A stretch of 14,725 bases of DNA from an uncultured Sutterella sp. GTDB taxonomy: Bacteria; Pseudomonadota; Gammaproteobacteria; Burkholderiales; Burkholderiaceae_F. The number at the start of each line of letters is the position of its first letter. Within the stretch, counting starts at the first letter, position 1. A program made the position numbers and the translations under genes. Where the stretch lies: contig URFF01000044.1 in the NCBI GenBank assembly GCA_900546995.1, positions 1 through 14,725 of the forward strand. The letters are read 5' to 3'. Under the pieces are notes generated by a model. The model had not been told where the DNA came from and searched no databases. It saw nothing but the letters and a program-made list of their open reading frames with translations. Below, one piece after another: positions 1 through 7,935 of this stretch.

Positions 1-2520
1 CGATACCGCTTTTTAGCGGCAGACACGGAGCGGCCCGTTTTACCGGTCGACGCACTTTATCTCAATAGCGAAAAGTTCTTCGTTGAATTAAAACGCTTTG
101 AACGCCTGGAAATCAAAGTTGATCGTTCTACCGCCTTTGAGCCAAATGCTCAAATTGAGCGAAAGCTTGACAATCCAACCGATAAGTTGGAGCGTTTTCT
201 GCAGGAAGAGAAAGTTCGCCACCACCGGGTGCTCATTTTGGCAGCGAGCACCGGTCGCCGCGAGACCATGGGGCAGTTATTCTCGCGTCAACACTTAAAT
301 CTTCCCTATGTGGAAACATTCGAGGAATTTTTAAATTCTGATGAACCAGTCCTTTTAGGTGTCGGCCCCCTTTATCAGGGATTTACGCTTGAAGATGTCA
401 CTCTTCTGACGGAAACCGAACTTTACCGCGCCACCCCCAGAAGAGTTCGCGGGCGACACACGCACGCCACCAATGTCGATACGATCATTCGTGATTTGGC
501 TGAATTGCAAATCGGTGATCCGGTAGTTCACCTCACGCATGGGGTCGGTCGATACGCGGGCCTAGCCACAATTGACACGAGTTACGGCAAAGAAGAGTTT
601 TTGCGCATTGATTACGCCAATGAGGCTAAACTCTTTGTCCCTGTTTCTCAATTGCAACTCATTTCCCGCTATAGCGGCAGCGACGCAGAACACGCACCGC
701 TGCATCATCTGGGGAAAAATGATTGGGAAAAAGCGAAAAAGAAAGCCGCGGAAAAAGTGAGGGATACCGCAGCGGAACTTCTTAATCTTTACGCTTTGCG
801 GGAAAAAAGTCACGGACACGCCTTCGAATTTTCACGAGCTGACTACGAAGCATTCGCGGAAAGTTTCCCCTTTGAAGAAACACCTGATCAGGCCGCAGCC
901 ATTGAAGCGGTCCTCGACGATATGAAGCGTGACCGCCCCATGGATCGACTCGTTTGCGGCGATGTAGGGTTCGGTAAAACCGAAGTCGCCCTTCGAGCGG
1001 CTTTCGCGGCCGTAATGGGTGGAAAACAAGTCGCCATTTTGTGCCCGACCACGCTTTTGGCCGAACAGCACGCTCACACATTCAAAGATCGTTTCGCCGC
1101 CTGGCCTGTCACTGTCACGGAACTATCGCGCTTTCGGACCGCAAAACAAACGACGCTTGCTCTTGAAGGATTGGAGAAAGGTTCGATCGATATTGTGGTC
1201 GGCACCCACAAACTGCTTTCAGACAAAGTGAAATTCGCCCGATTGGGATTGGTTGTCATTGATGAAGAACACCGCTTTGGGGTCCGTCAAAAAGAAATGC
1301 TCAAAAAACTAAGGGCCGATGTCGATGTGTTGACGCTCACCGCGACGCCGATTCCCAGAACACTGGCGATGAGTCTGGAAGGTATTCGTGATTTTTCAGT
1401 GATTGCGACGGCTCCTGAAAGACGCTTATCCATTAAAACGATCGTACAAAAAGAAACACCTGATGTGATTCGTGAAGCCGTCATGCGTGAATTAAAGCGT
1501 GGCGGTCAGGTGTATTTCCTGCATAACGATGTCGCGACAATTGAAAATCGACGCGAACAGTTGGCACAACTCATTCCCGAGGCACGCATTGTCGTCGGTC
1601 ACGGGCAGATGAGCGAACGGGAATTGGAAGTCGTCATGAGAGACTTCTATCAACAGCGCTTCAATGTCTTACTTTGCACGACCATCATTGAAACGGGCAT
1701 TGATGTATCGACGGCCAACACCATCATCATGCACCGAGCTGATAAATTCGGGCTCGCGCAATTGCATCAATTGCGAGGCCGCGTCGGGCGAAGTCACCAC
1801 CAGGCCTATGCTTATTTATTAACGCCCGGCAAAGATGCCATTACGAAAAATGCGCAAAAGCGGCTTGAAGCCATTCAAAATTCCGAAAGTTTGGGTAGTG
1901 GTTTTTACCTCTCGATGCACGACTTGGAAATTCGCGGCGCAGGCGAAGTCTTGGGCGAACACCAATCCGGTGAAATCGCCGCCGTGGGCTACGATGTCTA
2001 TAACCAAATGTTAAAGCGTGCTGTTAAAAGCTTGCGCAACAATGAAGAGTTTGACCTCGACGCACCGTTTCAGGCGATGGCTGAGATCAACCTGCACTCC
2101 CCGGCACTTCTTCCCTCCGATTACGTCGATGATGTTCATCAGCGGCTCTCCTTTTATAAGGAACTTGCGAGCTGCGAAACTTTTAACGCCATTGAAACCG
2201 TTAGGGAAGCACTGGGCGATCGATATGGGAAACTCCCCGCCGAGGCCAATACGCTCATTGATACCCACCGATTGCGACTGTATTGCGAAAAGCTTGGCAT
2301 CAGCCGCATTGAGGCCACCGATTCGGTGATCATCATCACGTTTATCGATAAACCCCTTTTTGAACCGATGCGACTCATTGAGTTACTGCAAAAGTCCAGA
2401 AACATGCGAATGATGACTCCGAAGAAACTGAAAATTGAAACGTCAACGGCCAATATTGAAGCTCGCTGCGCTTATCTACGAGGATTCATGCATTCATTAG
2501 GCGCGACGAACGAAAATTGA
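1..2520 (+). CDS. mfd: Transcription-repair coupling factor Mfd (5'-truncated by the window edge)
   Basis: Mfd recognises RNA polymerase stalled at DNA damage, pushes it off with its ATP-driven translocase and recruits UvrA. The reading frame is open from base 1 for 839 residues, so the first roughly 300 of the usual ~1150 residues lie outside the window. In order I see the end of the UvrB-like N-terminal part, the RNA polymerase-interacting CarD-like domain (about 505-690, beginning LQIGDPVVHL), and superfamily 2 helicase motifs: Walker A GDVGFGKT (958-981), DEEH box (1261-1272), TATPIPRT (1339-1362) and QLRGRVGRS (about 1768-1794). The RAG-type translocation motif follows (GAGEVLGEHQSG, about 1936-1971), then the C-terminal TRCF domain. 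The frame is intact to its TGA stop. Identity is secure from the combination of polymerase-binding domain and RecG-like translocase. Confidence 0.97.
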   Translation, partial: RYRFLAADTERPVLPVDALYLNSEKFFVELKRFERLEIKVDRSTAFEPNAQIERKLDNPTDKLERFLQEEKVRHHRVLILAASTGRRETMGQLFSRQHLNLPYVETFEEFLNSDEPVLLGVGPLYQGFTLEDVTLLTETELYRATPRRVRGRHTHATNVDTIIRDLAELQIGDPVVHLTHGVGRYAGLATIDTSYGKEEFLRIDYANEAKLFVPVSQLQLISRYSGSDAEHAPLHHLGKNDWEKAKKKAAEKVRDTAAELLNLYALREKSHGHAFEFSRADYEAFAESFPFEETPDQAAAIEAVLDDMKRDRPMDRLVCGDVGFGKTEVALRAAFAAVMGGKQVAILCPTTLLAEQHAHTFKDRFAAWPVTVTELSRFRTAKQTTLALEGLEKGSIDIVVGTHKLLSDKVKFARLGLVVIDEEHRFGVRQKEMLKKLRADVDVLTLTATPIPRTLAMSLEGIRDFSVIATAPERRLSIKTIVQKETPDVIREAVMRELKRGGQVYFLHNDVATIENRREQLAQLIPEARIVVGHGQMSERELEVVMRDFYQQRFNVLLCTTIIETGIDVSTANTIIMHRADKFGLAQLHQLRGRVGRSHHQAYAYLLTPGKDAITKNAQKRLEAIQNSESLGSGFYLSMHDLEIRGAGEVLGEHQSGEIAAVGYDVYNQMLKRAVKSLRNNEEFDLDAPFQAMAEINLHSPALLPSDYVDDVHQRLSFYKELASCETFNAIETVREALGDRYGKLPAEANTLIDTHRLRLYCEKLGISRIEATDSVIIITFIDKPLFEPMRLIELLQKSRNMRMMTPKKLKIETSTANIEARCAYLRGFMHSLGATNEN

Positions 2521-2539
2521 AAAAGCGTTCCTGTCTGAT

Positions 2540-2568
2540 TTGCTTTGGACTAAAATGATATTTTTAAT
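2540..2568 (+). promoter_or_regulatory. Possible sigma70 promoter for the exporter operon
   Basis: In the 76-base gap after mfd, TTGCTT (2540-2545) and TTTAAT (2563-2568) are 17 bases apart, which would start transcription about 20 bases before the TolC-like gene. The -35 match is only three of six. An overlapping TAAAAT at 2551-2556 is an alternative -10 box without a good partner. I see no terminator hairpin for mfd in this gap. Confidence 0.3.
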
Positions 2569-2596
2569 CAGCCGAACGGATTAACCCGAGATCGAG

Positions 2597-3952
2597 ATGT
2601 TTAAACCATACAGTTTGGCCGCCTTGATCCTATGCCTGCCGATGGTTGCCACCGCGGCCGGTCTGAATTTTCAAGGGGCTCGGGATCTGATGCATGCGCG
2701 TGCGGACACCTTGAAGATGTCTGCCGCCGATATTGAACAGAAGCGCTTCAATGCGAAAGAGGCTCGTTCATTAAGCGGCCCGAAAATCAGTTTAAACGCC
2801 CAACAAATCGAAGGGCGAAAGGATGTGCATTTAGGATTTGATAATCCTCTGGCGGGATTACCGGGCTTACCGTTACCCGGCCGTTTTTCGCTTGACGCCC
2901 ATGAGGACATCTCCGGTCCTCGAGCATCGGTTGACATGATGTGGCCGATTTATACCGGCGGTGCGATCTCTGCCAAACAGCAAGCCTCGGAAGCGGCAGT
3001 TCGAGAGTCGCTCGCCGGTCAAGATAAAACGCGTGACGAGTTGGATACACAGCTCGTACAAAAGTATTTCGGTGTGCAGTTGGCACGATCTATTGAAAAG
3101 CTGCGCGCCGAGATGCTCGCTCAAGAAGAACGTGACCTCAATCGCGCCAAACGCTTTGAGAAGGCCGGACTGATTGCCAAAATTGAACGCATGGGAGCCG
3201 AAGTCAACCGTGATGCCGCCAAGCGAGATTTTATTGCCTCCCAATCGGATCGAGAGGTTGCAGAAACTGAACTTGGCGAATTGTTAAGGGAAAAAGAAAT
3301 CGGTCAATTAGAGACTCCCCTATTTGTGACCCGAAACCTCCCGACACTTTCCTACTGGACGGATTTGGCCTTAAATCACAATCCCATTATCAAAGCCATT
3401 GAGGCTCAAAACGAACAGGCGCAAATGGGCGTGAAAGCGGCCAAGAGTTCCTTTATGCCACAGGTGTATTTATTCGGTCACTACAACATGATTGACCACT
3501 ACTTGACGCTACCCGAACCCGATTGGATTGCCGGGATCGGTGTCAGTTTCACGCTTTGGGACAATCGGGACCGTTCGGCTCGACTCGGTAGCGCTCGAGC
3601 GCTTGCCGATAAGGCGCATGCCGCGAAAAATCAAGCGCAAGCTGAAATTCGTCGGGTGGTCGAAGTTGCCTGGTTGCGCTCTAAAGATGCCTTAGAACAG
3701 TATGACCTGACCGTGAGCAGCATCGAACTCGCTCGCGAGAATTTGCGGCTTCGTGACAAATCGTTCCGTGAAGGATTAAGTACCGTCGATGATGTCAATG
3801 ACGCAAGAAATAAACTGATCGCTGCCGAAGTAGCCAGACGGGTTGCGGCTTATCGCTTTGTCGTTTCTTATGCCCTTCTTCATGCGGCAAGTGGGCGCAT
3901 GAATGATTTTCTCAATGTCCTCAATCGGCCGGATATTGAATTTGCCAGTTAG
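2597..3952 (+). CDS. TolC-family outer membrane efflux channel
   Basis: The 451-residue product is a TolC-like channel that would form the outer membrane and periplasmic duct of a tripartite exporter. Residues 1-20 are a Sec signal peptide with a hydrophobic core (LAALILCLP) and a likely cleavage after ATA. The mature part has two long Ala/Glu/Arg-rich helical halves typical of the outer membrane efflux protein fold, with strand-like stretches such as RASVDMMWPIYTGG and PQVYLFGHYNM between them. The length is normal for the family. The HlyD-like adaptor gene begins 9 bases after its stop, so the two are surely cotranscribed and probably partners. The ribosome site is weak (GAG just before the ATG). 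The substrate cannot be told from sequence. Confidence 0.9.
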   Translation: MFKPYSLAALILCLPMVATAAGLNFQGARDLMHARADTLKMSAADIEQKRFNAKEARSLSGPKISLNAQQIEGRKDVHLGFDNPLAGLPGLPLPGRFSLDAHEDISGPRASVDMMWPIYTGGAISAKQQASEAAVRESLAGQDKTRDELDTQLVQKYFGVQLARSIEKLRAEMLAQEERDLNRAKRFEKAGLIAKIERMGAEVNRDAAKRDFIASQSDREVAETELGELLREKEIGQLETPLFVTRNLPTLSYWTDLALNHNPIIKAIEAQNEQAQMGVKAAKSSFMPQVYLFGHYNMIDHYLTLPEPDWIAGIGVSFTLWDNRDRSARLGSARALADKAHAAKNQAQAEIRRVVEVAWLRSKDALEQYDLTVSSIELARENLRLRDKSFREGLSTVDDVNDARNKLIAAEVARRVAAYRFVVSYALLHAASGRMNDFLNVLNRPDIEFAS

Positions 3953-3961
3953 AGTCTTTTT

Positions 3962-4948
3962 ATGAGTAACAAAAAAGTTTCCGCCAAAGTTTGGGTAGCG
4001 CTCGGAATCGGCGCGGTCGCTATCGCCGGATATGGATTATGGTTGGGGGCTCACCCCGCAGTGGAACCATTTTATGGAATGGTGCAAGCTCGAACTGTCG
4101 ACGTGGCGGCTAAAGTCACGGGCCGAGTGCAAACGCTTTCGGTGCGTGAGGGCGATTCGGTAAAAGAAGGACAAACGTTATTGTCAATCGACATACCGGA
4201 ATTGGAAGCAAAATGGCGCGAAGTGCAAGCGATGCAAACGGCCGCCGGCGCTAAAGAAAGCCTTGTCAATGAAGGCGCGCGTCCTCAGGAAATTCGAGCG
4301 GCGAAAGCTCAAAAAGATCAAGCTCAAGCCGGCTTTGAACTGGCTCGAAAAACCTATAACCGCATCCACGCACTCTATAAAGACGGTTTAATTTCAAAAC
4401 AAAAATACGATGAAGCCTTGGCCCAATACCGCAGCGCCCAGGAAGTGCTCAAAATGGCTTCCGAGCAGCTCGATATCGCGCAAACCGGAGCTCGTCGTCA
4501 GGAAAAAGAAGCTGCGGCGGCGCTGCTCACTCAAGCCGGTGAAGGTGTTGCTCAGGTGGCAAGCCTTGTCAAGGAAAAAGATGTCGTTAGTCCACTTAAC
4601 GCCGAGGTCTCCCGTATTTACATTGAAAAAGGCGAAATTGCTGCGGCAGGCGTTCCGCTTGCCACACTGGTGGATCTGACCGATCAATGGGCGACATTCA
4701 ATATCCGCGAAGATGACATGCCGAACGTTCATCAGGGCACGGTACTTCGTGCACAAATTCCGGCGCTCGGAGAAAAAATTTATAACTTTAAAGTGTATTT
4801 CATTAATCCGAGAGGCGATTACGCCACGTGGCGCGCAACGCGTCAAAGCTCAGGCTACGACCTAAAGACCTTTGAAGTGCGAGCCCGTCCGGTTGAACCC
4901 ATCGCCAACCTACGCCCCGGGATGAGTGTGATTGTCAATCGAGACTAA
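3962..4948 (+). CDS. HlyD-family periplasmic adaptor (membrane fusion protein)
   Basis: This 328-residue protein should sit in the inner membrane by an uncleaved segment (about residues 9-29) and bridge the inner membrane pump to the TolC-like channel. Residues 45-78 form the first half of a biotinyl-lipoyl-like domain (VAAKVTGRVQTLSVREGDSV). Residues 80-200 are a Lys/Ala/Gln-rich helical hairpin. Residues 205-240 are the second lipoyl half (VVSPLNAEVSRIYIEKGEI), followed by a beta-barrel part with RGDYATWRAT and FEVRARP near 284-309 and a closing LRPGMSV. This pattern resembles YhiI-type adaptors that work with ABC-2 permeases. It lies 9 bases after the channel gene and 11 before the first permease, as expected for one exporter operon. 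Confidence 0.9.
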   Translation: MSNKKVSAKVWVALGIGAVAIAGYGLWLGAHPAVEPFYGMVQARTVDVAAKVTGRVQTLSVREGDSVKEGQTLLSIDIPELEAKWREVQAMQTAAGAKESLVNEGARPQEIRAAKAQKDQAQAGFELARKTYNRIHALYKDGLISKQKYDEALAQYRSAQEVLKMASEQLDIAQTGARRQEKEAAAALLTQAGEGVAQVASLVKEKDVVSPLNAEVSRIYIEKGEIAAAGVPLATLVDLTDQWATFNIREDDMPNVHQGTVLRAQIPALGEKIYNFKVYFINPRGDYATWRATRQSSGYDLKTFEVRARPVEPIANLRPGMSVIVNRD

Positions 4949-4959
4949 ACGAGATCATT

Positions 4960-6147
4960 GTGCAATATATCCGTGCCATATTCAATGCGGCTTATGAAGA
5001 GCTACGTTCAGTGGCTAAGCGCCCGGCCGACATTTTTATGTTGGCCGTGATGCCGCTTATCTGGTGCGCATTGATCATCGGCCTATTTGCTGACGGCCTC
5101 ATGCGGGAATTACCCGTCGGTATCGTCAATCAGGATCATTCGGTCGAGTCTTTAAAGCTCGAATCTGAAATTGACGCCATCGCCTCAACCCGCTTAGTAT
5201 CTTTTGCGACAACCCATGAAGCGCAAAACGCCCTTTTAGAGGGGAAAATTTACGCTTATATTCAAATTAACCGAGATTGGCAATCGCAAAAAGGAACGCC
5301 CCAAGCGCAAGCCATCGAACTTTATTTTCCGAAGTCGCTTTATGCCATTGCGACAAGCCTAGAACTGGATATCAAGCAGGCGCTTTTAGCGATCCAACTT
5401 CAAGAATCTCAGGCACTGGTTCGACAAGCGGGGCTTACGAGCGAGCAAGCCGAACGACTGACGCATACCATCACCGTCAATACGGTGACCGTCGGTAATA
5501 TGGCCTTTAACTTTCAGGCCTATATTCTTCCAACGCTCATTCCGGGGATCATGCACCTTGCCTTGGTGATTGCCATTTGCACGCGATTGATTTCGCTTTG
5601 GCGAGACCATGAGGTGAAAGCGTGGCTTGATAGTGCTAGAGGTCACATTCTGTGCGCATACTTAGGTAAGGTACTACCGTGGTGGGCGCTTTTTACATTT
5701 TATGGGCTACTCTACATTGCGCTTGTCACGGGCTTTTACGGTTGGAGCATACAAGGTTCGGCGGTTCTCTGGATGTTAGGCATCGCGTTTTTCTTTTTTA
5801 TCATGACGCTACTTCCCCTGCCGCTCATTGCCATTTTCATTAAGCTCGACTGGGTTTTCATTCTCAGTTGCGCCGTGGGGTATATGGCCCCGATATTCCC
5901 CTACATCGGTTTTTCTTATCCCCTGGAATCCATGGCGACATGGGTGCAGTGGCTCGCTCAACTTTTCCCGCTCACGCATTATTTTGCTTTCCAAGGAGAA
6001 CAATGGATACTCAATTCGCCTTGGGAAACCTCTGTTGTCACCCTGGGTAAGCTTGTGCTTTTCGGAGTTTTTTGGCTAGCCATCGGTTACTCGCTTTTTT
6101 GCCGACGAGTCAAGGAAGCTTATGGCGAGGAGACGAATCATGCGTAA
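4960..6147 (+). CDS. ABC-2 type transporter permease, first of a pair
   Basis: The 395-residue product has the layout of ABC-2 permeases: one membrane helix near the N terminus (about 25-44), a large periplasmic domain (about 45-186), then five helices (about 188-211, 238-262, 266-294, 298-320, 362-381) with the family's conserved FPLTHYF near 336-342. The periplasmic domain starts ELPVGIVNQDHS, closely mirrored in the next gene (KIPTAIVDLDQS), so the two permeases are related and probably form a heterodimer. The start is GTG at 4960, with only a weak upstream purine stretch, so translation may depend on coupling to the adaptor gene. Its last 8 bases overlap the start of the second permease. 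No nucleotide-binding motif is present in the protein. Confidence 0.88.
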   Translation: MQYIRAIFNAAYEELRSVAKRPADIFMLAVMPLIWCALIIGLFADGLMRELPVGIVNQDHSVESLKLESEIDAIASTRLVSFATTHEAQNALLEGKIYAYIQINRDWQSQKGTPQAQAIELYFPKSLYAIATSLELDIKQALLAIQLQESQALVRQAGLTSEQAERLTHTITVNTVTVGNMAFNFQAYILPTLIPGIMHLALVIAICTRLISLWRDHEVKAWLDSARGHILCAYLGKVLPWWALFTFYGLLYIALVTGFYGWSIQGSAVLWMLGIAFFFFIMTLLPLPLIAIFIKLDWVFILSCAVGYMAPIFPYIGFSYPLESMATWVQWLAQLFPLTHYFAFQGEQWILNSPWETSVVTLGKLVLFGVFWLAIGYSLFCRRVKEAYGEETNHA

Positions 6148-7285
6148 TCGGTCAATCTTTTTCGAAACGATTAGGCGTGCGTTTTTCTCCCTTGACACGT
6201 TTTTGATTTTTGCCTTTGCCTCGTTTTTTTACCTGGTGTTTTACGCATTGCCATACGACAACCAGGTCATTACTAAAATCCCGACGGCGATTGTCGATTT
6301 AGATCAAAGTGAACACTCCCGTGAATTGGCCCTCGCGATTGAAAGCGTGCCAAGCGTTAAAACTGCCCTGAGAACGGCGAACTTGGATGAAGCCATCAAC
6401 GCCTTTAGGGAAAGGCATTTGGACGTTATTGTTGTCATTCCCAACCACTATAGCCGTGATGTGGCCCGAGCTGAGCAGACCACTCTGACGATTTTCAGTA
6501 ACGGTGCCATGCCCGTGAAAGGCCGAGCGGTTTCCGCCGCGGTGTTAGCGATTGCAGCGCAGGAAAACATCGGCTCGGCACTGACTCACGCCGTCAAAGC
6601 GGGTCTTAACCCCATTGTGGTTAAGCAGATGCAATTGCAGCCGCCCGCAATGGTTTCACAAGATTTATTCAATAACATTTCCGGCTATGGATACTATACC
6701 GTCCCGATGGTAGCCGTGGTCATCATTCAGGCTGTGATGCTTTACGGTGTCGGAATCGGTTTAGGTTGTTGGTTATCCCGAAGGTCTCAGTTACCTTTTA
6801 TATCGGAAGCGCTTCAGACACCGAATCGTTTTTTATGCATTTCGGCAGGCTTTTTTGTTATCAGTCTATTTTGGGGCTTTATGATCGAGGGGTTGGGATT
6901 GGCTATCTTGGGTATGCCAACACTGACTAATGTTTTCTCAACCACCATTGCGCTGATCTCATTTTCATTGGCGATTTCGTCTCTAGCGGTTTTTATAACG
7001 CTTTTAATGGGTGACAATCGCTACGCCGTTTGTCTCACATTAGCCTCCGCACCGAGCGTCTTTTTAAGCGGCATGATCTATCCCATGGAAAGTTTCGCCG
7101 ATTGGGTGATCCCCATCGCTTGGCTAATTCCCAGTACGCCCGCCTGTAAGGCGATCGTCTTTGCAAGTCAAGAAGGCGCCTCAATTGCTGCGATTGCCCC
7201 CTACCTTTCTGCCTCCTTGCTGCAATTTGCGCTTTATAGCGCCGGTATCGTTTGGTTACTGAAAACGAAATATTGTACTAATTAA
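6140..7285 (+). CDS. ABC-2 type transporter permease, second of a pair
   Basis: This is a second permease with the same architecture: a helix near 20-38, a periplasmic domain to about 185, then five helices (about 187-211, 233-256, 265-289, 296-313, 353-374). I chose the ATG at 6140 (381 residues) over the in-frame ATG at 6122. GAGGAGA at 6127-6133 is an excellent ribosome site at the right distance for 6140, and it lies downstream of 6122. The resulting 8-base overlap with the upstream stop codon indicates translational coupling. The conserved ABC-2 region appears as SGMIYPMESF and IPSTPACKAI near the C-terminal helices. It is the last clear gene of the exporter; no ATPase subunit follows. 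Confidence 0.87.
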   Translation: MRNRSIFFETIRRAFFSLDTFLIFAFASFFYLVFYALPYDNQVITKIPTAIVDLDQSEHSRELALAIESVPSVKTALRTANLDEAINAFRERHLDVIVVIPNHYSRDVARAEQTTLTIFSNGAMPVKGRAVSAAVLAIAAQENIGSALTHAVKAGLNPIVVKQMQLQPPAMVSQDLFNNISGYGYYTVPMVAVVIIQAVMLYGVGIGLGCWLSRRSQLPFISEALQTPNRFLCISAGFFVISLFWGFMIEGLGLAILGMPTLTNVFSTTIALISFSLAISSLAVFITLLMGDNRYAVCLTLASAPSVFLSGMIYPMESFADWVIPIAWLIPSTPACKAIVFASQEGASIAAIAPYLSASLLQFALYSAGIVWLLKTKYCTN

Positions 7286-7303
7286 AATAATCTAGTTTAA
7301 ACG

Positions 7304-7359
7304 CTCCTTTAAGCCTATCCTGGAAAGTAGCGGGCACTTTTGGGCGCCTCTTAAAGGAG
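7304..7359 (+). promoter_or_regulatory. Stem that can sequester the ribosome binding site of the next gene
   Basis: CTCCTTTAAG (7304-7313) is the exact reverse complement of CTTAAAGGAG (7350-7359). The right arm contains nearly all of the strong Shine-Dalgarno sequence AAGGAGG (7354-7360) of the gene starting at 7367. The 36-base loop has a smaller possible stem (AAAGT 7324-7328 with ACTTT 7336-7340). In a transcript that includes the left arm, translation could be held off until the stem opens. A weak promoter-like pair, TTGTAC (7273-7278) and TTTAAA (7296-7301), would start RNA at about 7307 and cut into the left arm, giving an unmasked form. Confidence 0.45.
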
Positions 7360-7366
7360 GCTTGTT

Positions 7367-7891
7367 ATGAGTATTTCAAGAAGATTGTTTTTAGCCGGAT
7401 TAATCAGCAGCGCATCGGTCGGAGCCTATGCGGCCGATGGCGACTTCTTCAAAGAACTTATGCGCGGTATTGGCGATCGTTCAGAACGGGAGTTCTTCGA
7501 GCGTCATCGTGACGACGGTCGTTGGGACGGGAAATATTACTACGACCGCCACAACAACAAACGCTACACACGCGATGAATGGCGCCGTGAAATGCAATGG
7601 CGCTACAAAGAGGAAAAAGCCGGTCGAGATTGGCGCCGAGAACGCTGGGGAAAAGATTGGGACAAGCGACGTTCCGACCGCGATGATCGTAAACCGCCAC
7701 GCAAAGACTCACGAGACAGAGATGATCGGAAGGGGCCGAAGGATCGTGATCGCCGAGATGATCGGAGGGAACCCAAAGGCCGTGATCACCGAGATGACCG
7801 CAGGGAACCTAAAGACCGCGATCGTCGAGATGACAAAAAAGGTCCCAAAGATCGTGATCGCGAAGACAGACGTCGCGATGATCGTCATTGA
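7367..7891 (+). CDS. Exported Arg/Asp-rich repeat protein, function unknown
   Basis: I do not recognise this 174-residue protein. It begins MSISRRLFLAGL, matching the twin-arginine motif (SRRxFL), then a hydrophobic stretch and a likely cleavage after AYA at residues 20-22, so it is probably exported folded or with a partner. Residues 23-100 are rich in Trp, Tyr, Arg and Asp (WDGKYYYDRHNNKRYTRDEW), resembling a small structured domain. Residues 101-174 are almost entirely Asp, Arg, Lys, Gly and Pro and contain four 12-residue repeats, expected to be disordered and strongly charged but near neutral overall. The ribosome site AAGGAGG at 7354-7360 is excellent. It lies 81 bases after the exporter operon and may be cotranscribed; a terminator follows at once. 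Binding of a polyanion or surface association is only a guess. Confidence 0.8.
   Translation: MSISRRLFLAGLISSASVGAYAADGDFFKELMRGIGDRSEREFFERHRDDGRWDGKYYYDRHNNKRYTRDEWRREMQWRYKEEKAGRDWRRERWGKDWDKRRSDRDDRKPPRKDSRDRDDRKGPKDRDRRDDRREPKGRDHRDDRREPKDRDRRDDKKGPKDRDREDRRRDDRH
7721..7864 (+). repeat. Four tandem 36-bp coding repeats (12-residue units)
   Basis: Units begin at 7721, 7757, 7793 and 7829 and encode DDRKGPKDRDRR, DDRREPKGRDHR, DDRREPKDRDRR and DDKKGPKDRDRE. Substitutions are partly synonymous, so the units are diverged but the protein pattern (acidic pair, basic, Pro-Lys, then alternating Arg/Asp) is kept. A partial unit continues to the stop codon, and a more degenerate one (DDRKPPRKDSRDR) precedes them. 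Confidence 0.85.
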
Positions 7892-7900
7892 TTAACTCGC

Positions 7901-7930
7901 CCCCGGCAAAAAATCTTTGCCGGGGTTGCT
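7901..7930 (+). terminator. Rho-independent terminator after the Arg/Asp-rich gene
   Basis: CCCCGGCAAA (7901-7910) pairs perfectly with TTTGCCGGGG (7916-7925) around a 5-base loop, followed by TTGCTTTC. The stem starts 9 bases after the stop codon at 7891. The run of T is short, but the GC-rich perfect stem makes termination likely. It separates the plus-strand genes from the convergent minus-strand acetyltransferase remnant. Confidence 0.8.
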
Positions 7931-7935
7931 TTCAA

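Noticed and set aside
6122..6139. Start of the second permease at ATG 6122.
   Set aside because: The strong ribosome site GAGGAGA at 6127-6133 lies after this ATG and is correctly spaced for 6140.
7721..7864. 36-bp direct repeats considered as a CRISPR-like array.
   Set aside because: Units are contiguous without spacers, diverged with synonymous changes, and lie in frame within a coding sequence.
7428..7895. A second long plus-strand frame (155 codons) through the Arg/Asp-rich gene, with Met-, Ile- and Thr-rich repeats.
   Set aside because: It is the out-of-frame shadow of the 36-bp repeats. The frame from 7367 has the ribosome site, a signal peptide and a coherent repeat pattern.
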